Positions 22,002 to 34,400 of a stretch of 64,000 nucleotides of DNA are shown one piece after another. Location: contig NC_084936.1 in assembly GCF_958298935.1 (NCBI RefSeq), forward strand, positions 7,323,501-7,387,500, given 5' to 3'. How positions within the stretch are numbered: the first letter of the stretch is position 1; each line of letters opens with the position of its first letter. This DNA comes from Phragmites australis. Taxonomy: Eukaryota > Streptophyta > Magnoliopsida > Poales > Poaceae. The position numbers were made by a program, and so were the translations under genes. The notes below the pieces were generated by a model that saw nothing but the letters and a program-made list of their open reading frames with translations, did no database searches and was not told the DNA's origin.

Positions 22002-22293
22002 GAGCCTGTTTAGCAGAGCTCCCAGAGCAGCTCCCCGAGTGGAATCAGGGGGGCTTTGTCAAACAATAGTTTTCAGTTTTTAGCTCCCCGAGTAGAATCT
22101 ATAGGAGTGATTCCTTGAAATAAACTAGATGATAAGAGCTGAAAAAGTAGCTTCTCTGATTTACTTCTGACACAAAATCACTTCCTTCATAAAGTTTACT
22201 CTAGAGAATCACTTTTAGCCACATAATAACTTTCCTCAGAGAATCATTCCTTCCAGAGAATTTGGATCAAGAGGAACTCTACCAAACAGACCC
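22002..22293. mobile_element. Tourist-like (PIF/Harbinger) MITE
   Basis: 292 bp with TTA duplications on both sides (21999-22001 and 22294-22296). Inverted ends read GAGCCTGTTTAGCAGAGCTCC-like and GGGTCTGTTTGGTAGAGTTCC-like. Confidence 0.75.
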
Positions 22294-22296
22294 TTA

Positions 22297-24950
22297 TCAC
22301 ACAAGATATCATAGTGGGGGCATTTAGGACAAGCATTGCATCACCAGTGCTCATTCTAGGTCTAAAGACCTCACATTCCATAGTTGGTTAGGTTTAACTA
22401 GATTCGGATTGATCATGCTGGTGATCTCTTTGTAGTACTGGTTTTTCAAAATTCATGCAAAATAACTCATCCACATAAGCATGGATCGGGACTTGCCTAA
22501 GACAACAAAACTATCAGAGTGCTAGAAATCTAATAAAGTCTAATACTCTATGGCTTGTCCAATGCGTGAAAATCGAATCAGATGATTCTATGAGACAATG
22601 TCCTCTTAAGGTATTCCTTAAGGAACAAGTGATTACATCCTAAGTTCATAACCTTGAACCCCAGATAAGTCATATACTAACTTTAGAAGACTTCCTAAGC
22701 TTATAGGAATTTTGTATTATTTTTAGATCTCGAGTTGGTAACAAAATACAATAGATAGTATATTTTTCCTATTTTATAAACATTTGTTCATGTTTAGAAA
22801 TTTAATTCCATATTTTTAATTAGTTTTATAGAATTTTCTAGAATTAAAGAAATTAATTATGTATTTTTAATGTTCCTATTTTTAAAATAGAAATTAAAAC
22901 CAAGAAAAGAATAAAGAAAACCTAATATTTTGGGAAAAAAAGGTTGGTTTGGGTTTTGGGCCAAAAGTCGGCCCATAGCTCAATATGGCTCATACCCAAC
23001 TATGCCCTTTCGGGCCTAACTTGTATTGATCTATAGAGCCCAACTTGGTTTGGCCCTTCGGATGAGGACGGGCTTGTTAAGGACTGGCACCAATCGACCT
23101 CAGGCCCAACCTGGATTGGTCCATATGGCCCAATTCAGTTGACACTGATTGGACCAGGCCGACTAGTTAAAGGCCTGACTCCCAAGACTCTTAACCTCAT
23201 CGCCTGACCAAGTCGGGCCAAAGGACATGACTGATCTAGTCGGTCATCTCCTCCTATTATCTCTCACAAGCACCGCCTCAGTTGAATCAGTCGAGCCGCT
23301 CCACTGACCTCCTCGTTGTCAAGTGCTCGCCGGTCCCTTCTCCTCCACCTCTACATCCTCAACTATGGTGGAGCTCATCCTTAGGGCCTTGCTCCACCAC
23401 CACGCTAGTGATGACTCGGCTACCTTGATGCCGCCATCATCATCGATCGTGAGACAACGAGGGCTTGGCCCTGCACCACTCTAGCAACTACTGTGGTTGT
23501 CGCCCATGTAGGTTGGCTCCCTTCGGTCTCCTCTATTCTACTCTAACCCGAGCTTAATTTAGATGCTAATCTAGCCCTAGTCTAGCTTAATTGCATTGAA
23601 ATGATGCACTTGTTGATCTAGATGCCTTTGATATGCTCGGTGATGCTAGTGATGTGATGATGTGCTCGATGATGCTTATGATGCTTGCATGATCTTAGCT
23701 GAAATCACACTAGCATGATGGTTGATCCTTAATTGAGCTAAGAGCAACTTTGCCTATTACTTGTTATGAAGATCATGTTTAACTAAGCAAAGAACATGCC
23801 ATGCACTTATTAAATTGATAGCCAATTGTGATCCTTATGTTGGCCTATACATGCTAGTTGCTCATGACCAACCTAGTTCAGTTGTAGTGAAGTTTTATTC
23901 ATGGCATTGTGAGATGGCTTGATCTATATGTTGCACTTCAACTCTTAAGCATGCTAGTTGGATCAAGCAATTCATATGCATGCTAGTACAAGCACTTGAC
24001 TACATATGCACTTGTGCTTGTTCATCTACTCTCTCATGTCTATCATGATTGCCACTCTCATTCTTGAACTCATCTCACAAAGGAAGTAGAAGCAAGAATA
24101 AGAGGTGGATGGTAGATGACATTATGCTCCCCTCAATCCCTTCCCTTCATTGCTTCCTTCATGGCATGATCTTTTGCACGTTAGCCATGGGCTTAGAAAA
24201 AAAAGAGAAGAGATGAGAGAGGGAACAACTCACCCTTGCCTCCACCAAATGAGGATGGTGGCTAGCCAAGATGGCCTCCCTTCCTATTTATGTTTGATGC
24301 ATAGTCCTAATTCTACCATGATTTGTGTAATTGTTTTGGACTTTGCATGTCTCGATAATTTTGTGGAATGACACCTCACCATTTGCATAGGTTGGAGGCA
24401 TGGTAAATGGATATTTAGCTCATGATGTGTTATGGTAAACTTGACTTTCAAGGAAAGGGTATTTTGGTAATTTTGCTATATGAAAGTGTTGGTAATTTCT
24501 GGCTTTTGGAGGCTAAACTTGTAAAAAGAATTATTGGAAATAATTATTTTGCTATAGGAAATGTGGCATTCTTGTATTTGGGCCCTTGTAAATGATATGG
24601 CTTGCCTGTGAATTCTTGGGCTAGGTTAGTTTGGGCTGGTTTATGTCTTGGCTATGTCGGTATGTGATTTTCCCCAAAACTGAAGATTTTTTATGCAAAT
24701 AGCCCTTGGCTTAGAAAAGTCAAAGGATTTGTTTGAAATTTCTAGAAAAGGTTTGGGTTCTTTTGTAAATTATACCAAAATGCCATGATCATTAGTTTTG
24801 CTTTGCTTAATAGACACATATTGACAGTCATAGGGAATTCAGAAGAATTTCTAGCTCTGATTGGTTTCTAGATTTTGCAGGTTTAGCCTCCAACAGTAAA
24901 ATACTTCCCACTAGGAAAGTAGATATACCCTTTTAACAAAACAATATAAG
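22297..24950. other. non-genic, possibly old retrotransposon LTR or leader
   Basis: 2.6 kb without a credible frame. It contains GGCCCA-rich stretches (22970-23230) and repeated GATGATGTGCTCGATGATGCT-type motifs near 23640-23700, a style common in long LTRs of grass retrotransposons. No ends were found. Confidence 0.25.
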
Positions 24951-24984
24951 GCTCCTCCACTATGGATGCAAGATGCAAGGATGC

Positions 24985-25385
24985 GTGAGGCTGATTGGTT
25001 GCCCGCATGAGACAATCCTGATCCGGCGAATGCGTATAATCTCAGGAAGAAGCGTGTTTGGTTGCCTGCATGTACTACTCCAGCGTGGGCCAACGGATGC
25101 AAATGTACACCTACAACCTGGCTCAACGGATACAGGCTCCTATATCTGCTCATACAGGTAGGCCCACTTGTTAGTGTCACAAAATTATCTTCATGCGAGC
25201 AAACAATCACAATATCAACTCTTGCATTCGCTCATGCCACCTCAGATTCGGTTAACCAAACAGAAACTCAGCTTAGCCTGTCCAGACAGATACAACCAAC
25301 TAAACACTCTTATTTTCAACAAATATGACTTCGCTCAGCCCGCTTCCCCTACGACCCTATGCTGGCAACCAATCACACCCCGTGT
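24985..25385. mobile_element. probable MITE with GATTGGTTGCC ends
   Basis: GGCTGATTGGTTGCCCGC near 24990 and GGCAACCAATCACACC near 25367 form an inverted pair. The interior is moderately GC-rich. No clear target duplication is visible. Confidence 0.4.
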
Positions 25386-26343
25386 GTGTATATGTAACTA
25401 GACAAAGATATGTATCCAAATGCAATTAATGTACTATTTCAATATGAATTCAATATATGAGAATTTGATATAAGAGTCAGAATTATCTGATTTCCATTGT
25501 AGAGAACTGCAACGAGCTCATGACTAGCAATAGCATGAAAAACCATGGGGTATTACACTAGCTTCTTAAATCCTATCAGTGGAGACGAAAAGGCATAGAA
25601 ATTGCTTGCGTGAGGTGTTTGGTACATATGAATGGCTTGGATGAGGTGTTTGGAAATTTGGGGTGCTTGACACATGAAAAATACATGAATTTTGAAGAAT
25701 ATATGTCCATTACCAAGAGAGAATAATGAAGAAGCATTGTAACTCTAAAATTAATTGAGAATATTTGGTTATACCTCATGTTCAAATTCCTCCAAAATAC
25801 GGGGAAACTTTCCTATCCTTTAAAATTCTTTTGTAGCAATCCTACAAATAAAACACCACGCATATGGTATTTTTTTTCCTACAAAAACGAATTGTGTTTC
25901 TTCAAAAAAATTCAAAGATCCTTTGTTCAGAAGAGAGCCTAAGTATCATTGATTTTCTCTTCAAAATTCCTTTGTTCATTTTTCCTCCAAAATTCTTCGT
26001 GCCCTACGCCCTAAATGCCATTCTACAGTAACATGGGCCGGAAAAAAAGCACGGTTGCGTCTGGCCCGGTTGCTATATGTTTATTGCGTCATGTTGGTTG
26101 GGTTGAGCCCGGTCAAAAAATGCAGGGCAAATTGGGCCCAACAGAGCAGCTAATCACTAGCTTAGTTGCTTCCAAACTTGTCTAAAAAAAAATTCTTCCA
26201 AACTGAGGGTAAGGACAAACCACAGTACCACAGCCACTTGGATTGGATGGAACACATGCACTCCTCTGTTCTCACGGGAGAAGAGCTACGTTTACGACAC
26301 AAAAAACCGTACCTTGACGGTACAAAATGCGTACTCAGGTTGC
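25386..26343. other. non-genic spacer
   Basis: AT-rich sequence with no gene or element that I can identify. Confidence 0.35.
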
Positions 26344-26346
26344 TTA

Positions 26347-26633
26347 GGGCCTGTTTGTTTCAGCTAGAGATTCTGAAAAGCAGTTTATAAAAGCTGGATT
26401 GTTAAAAGCTGGATTGTGAAAAACTTTTAGACTGTAGATTCTAAAAAAATTTAATGGACAGTTTAGTAAAATAGATTTTCACAATCTATCAAAAGCTAAG
26501 AAAAACCAGCTTCTCAGATTCTCACAATCCAACTAGCAGATTTTAAAAAGCTATAACCAAAAGCTGCCTGTTTGTTTCAGCTTCGGATTATAAAAGCTGA
26601 AAGCCAGAATCCGAAGCTGAAACAAACAGGGCC
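26347..26633. mobile_element. Tourist-like MITE
   Basis: 287 bp with TTA on each side (26344-26346 and 26634-26636). The ends read GGGCCTGTTTGTTTCAGCT and, inverted, GGCCCTGTTTGTTTCAGCT. PIF/Harbinger class. Confidence 0.85.
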
Positions 26634-26636
26634 TTA

Positions 26637-28570
26637 GCAGTCACATTAGTTTGATTCAGCCAGGCTCGTGTTAATGCCATTATTTGTAGATATTTGCATA
26701 CTCATTGACCATGCACTTAGTTAGGTTTCTACCTTCCTTTTTTTTCTGCATGATGGAAAAAATGTTGTCATCACCGAAATACAAGAATATCAAATTTGGC
26801 AATATAAAAAGATGGAAAAAGTCTATCGAAGACACGGATGCAACTGTCCTAAAATTTGATGATGTGTCAATTAAATCACCCAAAACCACTCAAGAAACCA
26901 GCCTCTAGTTATAATTTGCACTGGTTTTGAGAGTTGAAGGATGAACGTAAGAACGATTAAAGGAGAGGTGAACAGACTTTTTAACAATTTTTTTTTTAAA
27001 ATCGATAATTTCTTCTATTTGTATCATCCTACGCACCTCAAAACTTAAGCGAAAGCAAAAATAGAGAGAAATTTTAACAAGAAAAAATCAATGCAACATA
27101 ACATCATGGATGGTATATGAAACATAAATTTCATTTAAGATCAATTCATACATCTTAGCACTCGAAAGATCATAAATTACAAAGAAACAAGAAAAAATGA
27201 AAATCGAGCAACGAAACTCTCTAAGTTGATTATCTAGATGCATGAGAATTCAAGATCTCATTACATAAGTGTGTGTATGTGAATTTTATACCTCTAGTAA
27301 CAAGAAGAATGATCTTATAAGGTACTAAAATTTTAGTCCAAAATTCAAAATGAAAATCAAATCTGAAAACCGAAACATTTGCAAACTTGTAAGGGAAATA
27401 ATAGAGGGAAACTTGAAGGAGATGAGCACAATAATATGAAGAAAAATAAACTTCATTATAGCATAGATCAACCCTATTTTAGGTAAATCAAAAAAAAAAA
27501 TTCTCACAAAGCTCTCACCTAGTACGTAACCTAAGCACTAATCTTCCTCTCCTCTAAAACCCTAACATAAGGTTCTCATATGGATGGTACAAGGGACTCA
27601 AAATGGCTGATTCATATCTTTTCATAGCTTTACTCCTCTATTTATAAACCTAGAAAACTTGATCACTAAGTTTTGTAGCTTTTTTAAAAAAAATACGCCT
27701 ATCTTGTAGTACACTTCTATATACTACCGAGAGTATTTTGGTCTATTTTCTTCTCTATTCATCCGACAACCACAACGCCTTCACGACTTAGCTTCGTCTC
27801 AATGTAAGCTTCACGATGGTGCAACGTACTCCTTCAGTTCTCCTACAGTTTTGAAGCCAAACCATAAAACCTTAGCACGCTTCTCAAAAGTGTGACTCCC
27901 TACTTACTTACACCTTAAGTAAGCGCTCCGATGTCGACACGTGTATTCCGTTTTGCGATTCTAACAGCCGGTAAGTCTCTCCCGCTCCTGATTCCTCGGG
28001 TCACATTGTCACTTGCACCGGTATCTCTTTCGCTTGACTCTGTTAACACGATGTCTTCATCCTCTGTTTTATGTCTTGCTTGACCTCCACATATACAGCT
28101 AGGATCACCATTAACTCCATCCAACCTCCTTGATCGTCCAGCATCAAGCACTCTACTTGGCCCTGATCATCCTGCCATCGATTGCCAAATTGCATCCATC
28201 ACCTGCACACCATGAGACAAGCAAACACATATCTCTAATTCCAAATCCAGTTAGTCTATAATCAATATGCTAAAATAAAATCCCAAATCAAATCAAATCA
28301 CATCAAAACTCATGCAAAACTAAAAATCATCAAACCAAATAAATACCAATATCAATCACTCATCACAAGTAAATCAAGGTATATTTCAACTTAGTTTTTC
28401 AATGAATTTTATACAGTTTCAGACACGAGGGATAAGAATTAAATTTTAGAGAGTTGAAGGAAAAAATTGACTCTTTCATGAAAAGTATTATCAAATTAAC
28501 AAATGGAACTCGTGAAATGGATTCCAAGAAGAGTATTTCATACATAACTTTTCACACTTGAAAATATATA
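26637..28570. other. non-genic, AT-rich, probable decayed element
   Basis: No credible gene. Long A/T-rich stretches and a short GC-richer part at 27900-28150. No ends or protein motifs were found. Confidence 0.3.
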
Positions 28571-28574
28571 TTCA

Positions 28575-29365
28575 AAGACATGACTAATTCTAAATCTATG
28601 AGTCATACCCGTTGTCTTGGCAAACCAATGTTTACTGGCAAATGGTTTTTCAAATTGATTAATGAAGATGGAGTTTGGCAAGATATCCTTAAGCGTAAGT
28701 ATCTCAAAAACCAAACGATGGCTCAAGTGGAGAAAAAAGCATGGAGACTCACATTTTTCGTCGGATTTAATAAAAGTTAAACACCAAGTTCTTTGTTTGT
28801 GAACGTTCTATCTTAATGATAAACATTAAATTAGATTTTAAGAAGATAAGTGACTAGAAAATTTCACCCTCAAGTATATGTACCCGTCTCTATATAACAT
28901 TTTTAGTAGAAAAAATGCATCCATAGCAACAGTGTTTGAAAGGATTCCTCTAAATATTTTTTTTTTAGAAACTTACATCAGAATGACCAATTTTGGTTCA
29001 TTCTATGTATCGAGCTATGATTAACAATGAAAATATTGAGAATATTATGTGGAGTATAGAGCTTTTTTTTGAAAATTAATATATTTATGTGGTACTAAAA
29101 TGGGAGTTATTTTAACCAAGGACAAATGTTAGTAAGAAGTGTTTTTTTAAGTAACAATAAGACCATCCAACATTTATTTTTGATTATTATTATGCTAAAT
29201 TTCTCGGGCGTGGTTGTGGACGGCGTGTGGATTGGCGATGTTGCTCTTGGAAGAGTGGTTCCGGACATGTTTGTAATTTTTGTCTTTTCTAAACAGCTTT
29301 TGTAAAACGTTGGTGTTATACTGTGCTTCTTTAATATAATCAGGCTCCCAACCCATTCAAAAAAA
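28575..29365 (+). mobile_element. 3' end of a LINE (non-LTR retrotransposon)
   Basis: 28610-28780 encodes the tail of the LINE pol protein, RCLGKPMFTGKWFFKLINED followed by VWQDILKRKYLKN and QVEKK. This matches the region after the RT domain in plant LINEs (family form KWLWKL...W..V...KY). A frameshift after QVEKK puts the following DSHF/IKVKH part in another frame. A 3' untranslated part follows and ends in an A-rich tail near 29360. 5'-truncated, as usual for LINEs. Confidence 0.65.
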
Positions 29366-29738
29366 GACTCCTTTTCTCTCTCACCCTTTATTCGGAAATC
29401 ATATTGTGAAGATTGTATCCGCTATTACACCACCTCTTAAACATTTCCATAGACATACATTTTCCGTAAAAGCCATATCCAAGTACTTTTCCTTTCAACA
29501 CGAGCCAAGTCACCGCTATTAAAAGCCTTCGTTTCCTTCGTTTCCCTTCTGGAGAGAGCCGTCACTGACTGACTGGAGCCGAGCCGACGCGCGCGTGTCT
29601 GCCGTGGAGCTCTCGTCTGCTGGCTGCCGCTGCTCCTAAAAAAAGTCTCCCTCCCCTTTGGCCCCCTTCCCTTCTCGACTGACCCCACGCCTCGCCGTAA
29701 CCCTAGCCCCCGAGAGGCCCGACGCCATGCGCCCGACG
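29366..29738 (+). promoter_or_regulatory. promoter and first exon of the MBD gene
   Basis: A pyrimidine-rich leader with CCCTAGCCCC, then ATGCGCCCGACG followed by a GTGAGT donor (29739). The donor is strong, so 29738 is a likely exon end. The short frame MRPT joins in phase to exon 2 only at weak acceptors (AG at 31463-31464 or 31466-31467), so this exon may be 5' UTR instead. Confidence 0.45.
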
Positions 29739-30881
29739 GTGAGTCCTCGCCCCGCGCCTTCTCCCTCCCTCGCTCCGCCTCTCGCTCTCTTCCGGGTGCG
29801 CGCTCTCTCTCCAGCGGCGCGCTGGTTTGGGGGCGATTCTGCTGGTCTTGGGCTCTCGGGTTCCTGGGGCGGGAAGGGGTGGGGTCGATTGGGAGCCGGT
29901 GGGATTCGGTGGCCTCCGGGACGTTTGGTTGGGTGATTCGGTGCGGGACTGCCGGTGATTTTTGGTGGTTCTCTATTGCGTGGGTTTGCTATTCGCCTGT
30001 TGGGGGTGGGTTTGGAGAGTGTGGAAAGATGTGATTTTTTTTATGCCAGAGTGTGATTCCGTACAGTAGCTCGAGTAAAGTTGGAATTTTGGCTCACGAT
30101 ACTTAGGAATTAAGGTGCCATTTTCTGGGTTTCTGGGCTGATCGACGATGTGGTTAGTTGTTCAGGAGAGATTTAGGGTTGCGTGTGGCTGTTGGTCCGA
30201 ATTTAGCATCCAGGTCTGCTTTGAGACCAAAAGTTTTGAGTTTTCTTATGCCTAATGGACGAGTGCTTTAATCCATGGCTTGCAAAGACATTCCAAAATC
30301 ACGTGTCAGGGTGTGATGTCTCAAGACTCAACAGCATACCCACTTTTGGTTGATTCGTGGCCTATATTGGTTTATGGTTTCAAATTGGATCTATTCTGTT
30401 ATAACCAATAGTAAGTTAGCCATTTCTCATTTATGCTGCATGCTCTGTTTCATCAGACTCTTCCTTAAATTCCACAAAAGTTTGCTTATAAACCAAGGAC
30501 AAGGTATATAGACTGATATTCATGACAAAATTGATGCTGTAAAATAGCTTCTATAAACAGTGAACGGATTCCTAGACACTTGACATGATAAGACTCTACA
30601 TGATTAGTACTACGGACAGATTGAGACGAACAATTGTATTTTTCTGATCCTCAGTATGGCTCAGTTTTTCTATGCAAAGAGCAGATAAAATTACGGAAGG
30701 GTTTCAAAAGGTTGATGGTCAAGCATGTTTTCCTTGAATACATTACAGAAAGTTGGAAAAGGTTATGAGTAGCAAGGGTAAAACATATAGAATTTGAGCA
30801 ACACTTCCGTTAACAGTTGCTTTTGTACTAGTTTTTCTAATTTACTCTACTTGAAGTTCTGAGACATTGTCACCAATCCAC

Positions 30882-31283
30882 TGTTAGCACAGCTCTCTCT
30901 CTCTCTCTCTACTCACGCGTGATCACTTGGAACACAAGCTGGAACAGAGTGAACACACACGCACAGGAAACAGAGCAAGTTTGGTGCTGCTCAACTGACT
31001 GCAGCGTTTTTGGATTTTCTATTTAAAGAATGGCAACAGAAAGATCGTGCGTTGAGGCCGCGGCAGACACGCCGTGCTCAGGCCAGATCATGCGCCATCC
31101 TGCACGTTGCCTTCTCTCGCTGAGTCCACCGCTCAACAACCTCCACAGCGGAAGCTAACTTTGCATGTCCACAGACCGGTCATGCAGAGAGACAACAAAA
31201 AAAACAAACAAGCAAAGCTAACATGCAGAACTAAAATGCAGAGCTAACAGAAAAACTAACTGCGAACAAGGATTATTTCAACA
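30882..31283. mobile_element. solo LTR in intron 1 of the MBD gene
   Basis: 402 bp starting TGTTAGCACAG and ending TTTCAACA, flanked by the perfect 5-bp duplication TCCAC (30877-30881 and 31284-31288). A CT microsatellite lies near its left end. No internal retroelement sequence, so it arose by LTR-LTR recombination. Confidence 0.85.
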
Positions 31284-31476
31284 TCCACCATCACTAATTC
31301 CAACTATTTTAATGAACAATATATTTTGTGTTCCAGTACAAGCCTGTTTTGTTTTACCAGCATGTTTTAAAGATAAGTTTAGGTTCGCGGTCTGCAGCTT
31401 CAGGAAGATTATACTTCTGTTTTTGGTGGAATTCAGCAGGTCTTTGTGCGCTGAAGTGACTGAGAAGGGCAACATT

Positions 31477-34400
31477 ATGCATTCCGGCGGGAGTTCATGT
31501 CCTAAGACACAAAGTGGGGTTGTCAGGGTAAACTACATTATGGATTCTGGCAACAGTTTATGTTCTAGAACACGAAGTGGGCTTGTAAGAGGAAACAGCA
31601 CTATGGATTCCAGTGACGGTTCATGTTCGAGAACACGAAGTGGGCTTGTAAGGGGAAACAGCTTTATGGATTCCAGCGATGGTTCGTGTTTGAGAACACG
31701 AAGTGGGCCTGTAAGGGGAAACATCTTTATGGATTCCAGCGATGGTACATGTTCTAGAACACGAAGTGGGCTTGTGAGAGGAAGCCCCCCTGTTGTCAAG
31801 GTACGCAAGTTTCTGACTTATCCCCCTCACCCCCTCCGTTTATTTCTTAGTGCAGCATGAAAAGTATGTTAGAATTTGCCACTTTTTTTTCATACTAGGC
31901 TCTAAGCAAGGATGAAGCAGTCACGAAGGAGCTTCCTGATGGATGGATGAAAGAAGACATGCCTGTGGGAAAGAGTGGGCATTTGAGACGAAGCCCTACT
32001 GTCAAGGTATGCTATTTTTTTTACTTACTCCCCACTTTTTTGTTTGTTTTGAGTACAGCGTTACAAGTTTGTCAGAATTTGCCACTTCTTAATTCTTATT
32101 CCATACTAGGCTCTAATCAAGGATGAACCAGTCACAAAGGGGCTCCCTGATGGATGTTTGAAAGAAGAAATGCCTTCTAGAACGCGGAGTGGGCTTGTCA
32201 GAGGAAGCCCTATTGTCAAGGTATGAAAAATTTGTCAAATCTGCCACTGCTTCTATTTCTTTGCTAGGCTCTAAGCAAGGACGGACATGTCATTAATGGG
32301 CTGCCTGATGGATGGCACATGGCAGAGAGAAGACATGCCTGTTGGAACACAAAGTGCATTTGTCAGAGGAAGCCCTGCTACCAAGGCATGCAAATTTTCT
32401 TGCTTGCCCTTTTGTTTGTCTTAAGAGTGCTTAAGGGTGCAGCGTGACAAGTATTGTGAGAAATTGTCATTTTTGTTTCATTACTAGACTCTAAGCAAGG
32501 ATAAACCAGTCATTAAGGGGCTGGCTGATGGATGGCTGAAAGAAGACAGGCCTCTTGGTACACGAAGTGGCCTTGTCAGAGGAAACCTTCTTCTCAAGGC
32601 ATGCAAATTTCTTGCTAATCTCCCCGTTTTCATTTGATCTAATAATGCAGCGTGACAAGTATTCTGAAATTGCCACTGTTATTTCATTATTTGGCTCTAA
32701 TCAAGGTTGAACCAGTCACAAAGGGGCAGCCTGATGGATTGCTGAAAGAAGATAAGCCTGCTGGAACGCGAAGTAGCCTTGTCCAAGGAAGCCTTGCTGT
32801 CAAGGCACGCAAGTTTCTAACTAATTCTCCTTTTTGTTTGTTTTAAAGGTGCACCTTGACAAGTATGACAGAATTTGCCACCTAATATTTCATTACTAGA
32901 CTCTAAGCAAGGATGAATCAGTCATTGAGGGGCTGCCTGATGGATGGCGGAAAGAATACAGGCCAAGGAAGAACGGATCATGTCAGAAGAATGATCCGGT
33001 ATGTTGTTAAGATCCTTTTCCTCCTCTTTTTTCTATATCTAAACATCATATCTAAGTCATTGTAACCTACATTTATTTGGGATAAAAAATTGTATATTGA
33101 AAGTACCTTTTACTCTCTCTCTTTCTCTCTCACATCAAAATATCTCAACTTCCGAATGAACGCTAGTGTAATCATACTTCACCTTTGCCTGTTTCCTACC
33201 TTGTAGTATGCTTGTAATGATCCTTGAGTCATTATTGGGTAACTACTGTTGGAAGGATCAAGGATGGCTTGGCGGCAGATGGTGTGGATTAAGACTGGGA
33301 TGAACTTTTAATAATTCTTTCTTGCTTAATCCATAATAATAACAACAACCTACTTAGCTAGAGGTTGTAGTCCCTGAATAACGTAAACTACCTTAAAGGA
33401 AATCTAAAGTACTATGCCTGTAATGATCATTAAGTCATTTTGGGGTATGTACCATTCGATGGATGGTGAGACAGCATGGCTCCCTTTAGAAAGAGGGTAG
33501 AGACCAGAGAGTAAGACCGAGATGAACTTTAATATTTCTTTCTTGCTTAATCCATAATAATAGCAATGGCCTACTCAGATAGAGGTTCTAGTCCCTGAGT
33601 TATGGAAACTATTTTAAAAGAAAACTAAAGATCATGGTTCTTAAGGTGGTAAGGCGAGGTGTGGTGTCCCACCCCCTTCCAGCCGCCTAGGCGCTTAAGG
33701 CGCGTGGCGAGGTGATGCCATACACACATCCTAACCTATAATTGCTGCAGATTTTAGTAGCAGTGTAGCATATATACTTACCTTGGTGCTGCCAATGATC
33801 TGACCTCTCTTCTCTTCCCATCTGTTGTGACTTCTCTTGTCCCATGCAGCAAGCTACACAAAAAATTGAGCTCAGCAGTTAGTACTTATCAACAAAAAGC
33901 CACACGACAATATTGAATAACATGTAAGTGACAAATCTGAGAATTAATATGTAAACAAAGCAAAACATAGCAAAACAGAGCTACTTCTACTTCATATGTA
34001 AACAGAGGCACAGAGCTACTAGCCTTCTCTCTCGTCTGATCGCTGCCGAGAAGAGCAGAAACAAGAGGAGATCCTGATTCCCGGTGCCGAGCAGAGAAGG
34101 CTGAAGAATAGCAGCATCGGGAGGAGGTTCGGCCACCGCTGAGAAGAGCAGCATCGGGAGGAGGTTCAGCTGCCGCCGAGAAGAGCTGCCCGAGGAGATC
34201 CCACAGCCACCGTCGAGCCGCCGCAGCCTCCTACTGGTGTCGCCCGCCACCTCTTTCCCTCTCTCTATTTCTATTTCTATTTCCCTCTCTTTTCCCCGCG
34301 CGGCCCTCTTTTTCCCGCGCGGGACTCTTTTCTCGCTCACCTGCTCGCGCGGCTTGCTGAACGGCGTCCGCCTCAAGCCTCTGGGCGCCATTGCAAGGCC

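Noticed and set aside
29437..29936. 83- and 92-codon frames near the MBD promoter
   Set aside because: GC-rich leader and intron 1 sequence; the splice donor at 29739 interrupts the plus-strand frame.
33987..34391. 134-codon Arg-rich minus-strand frame
   Set aside because: Lies wholly inside the non-autonomous hAT-like element and is built of its GC-rich simple repeats.
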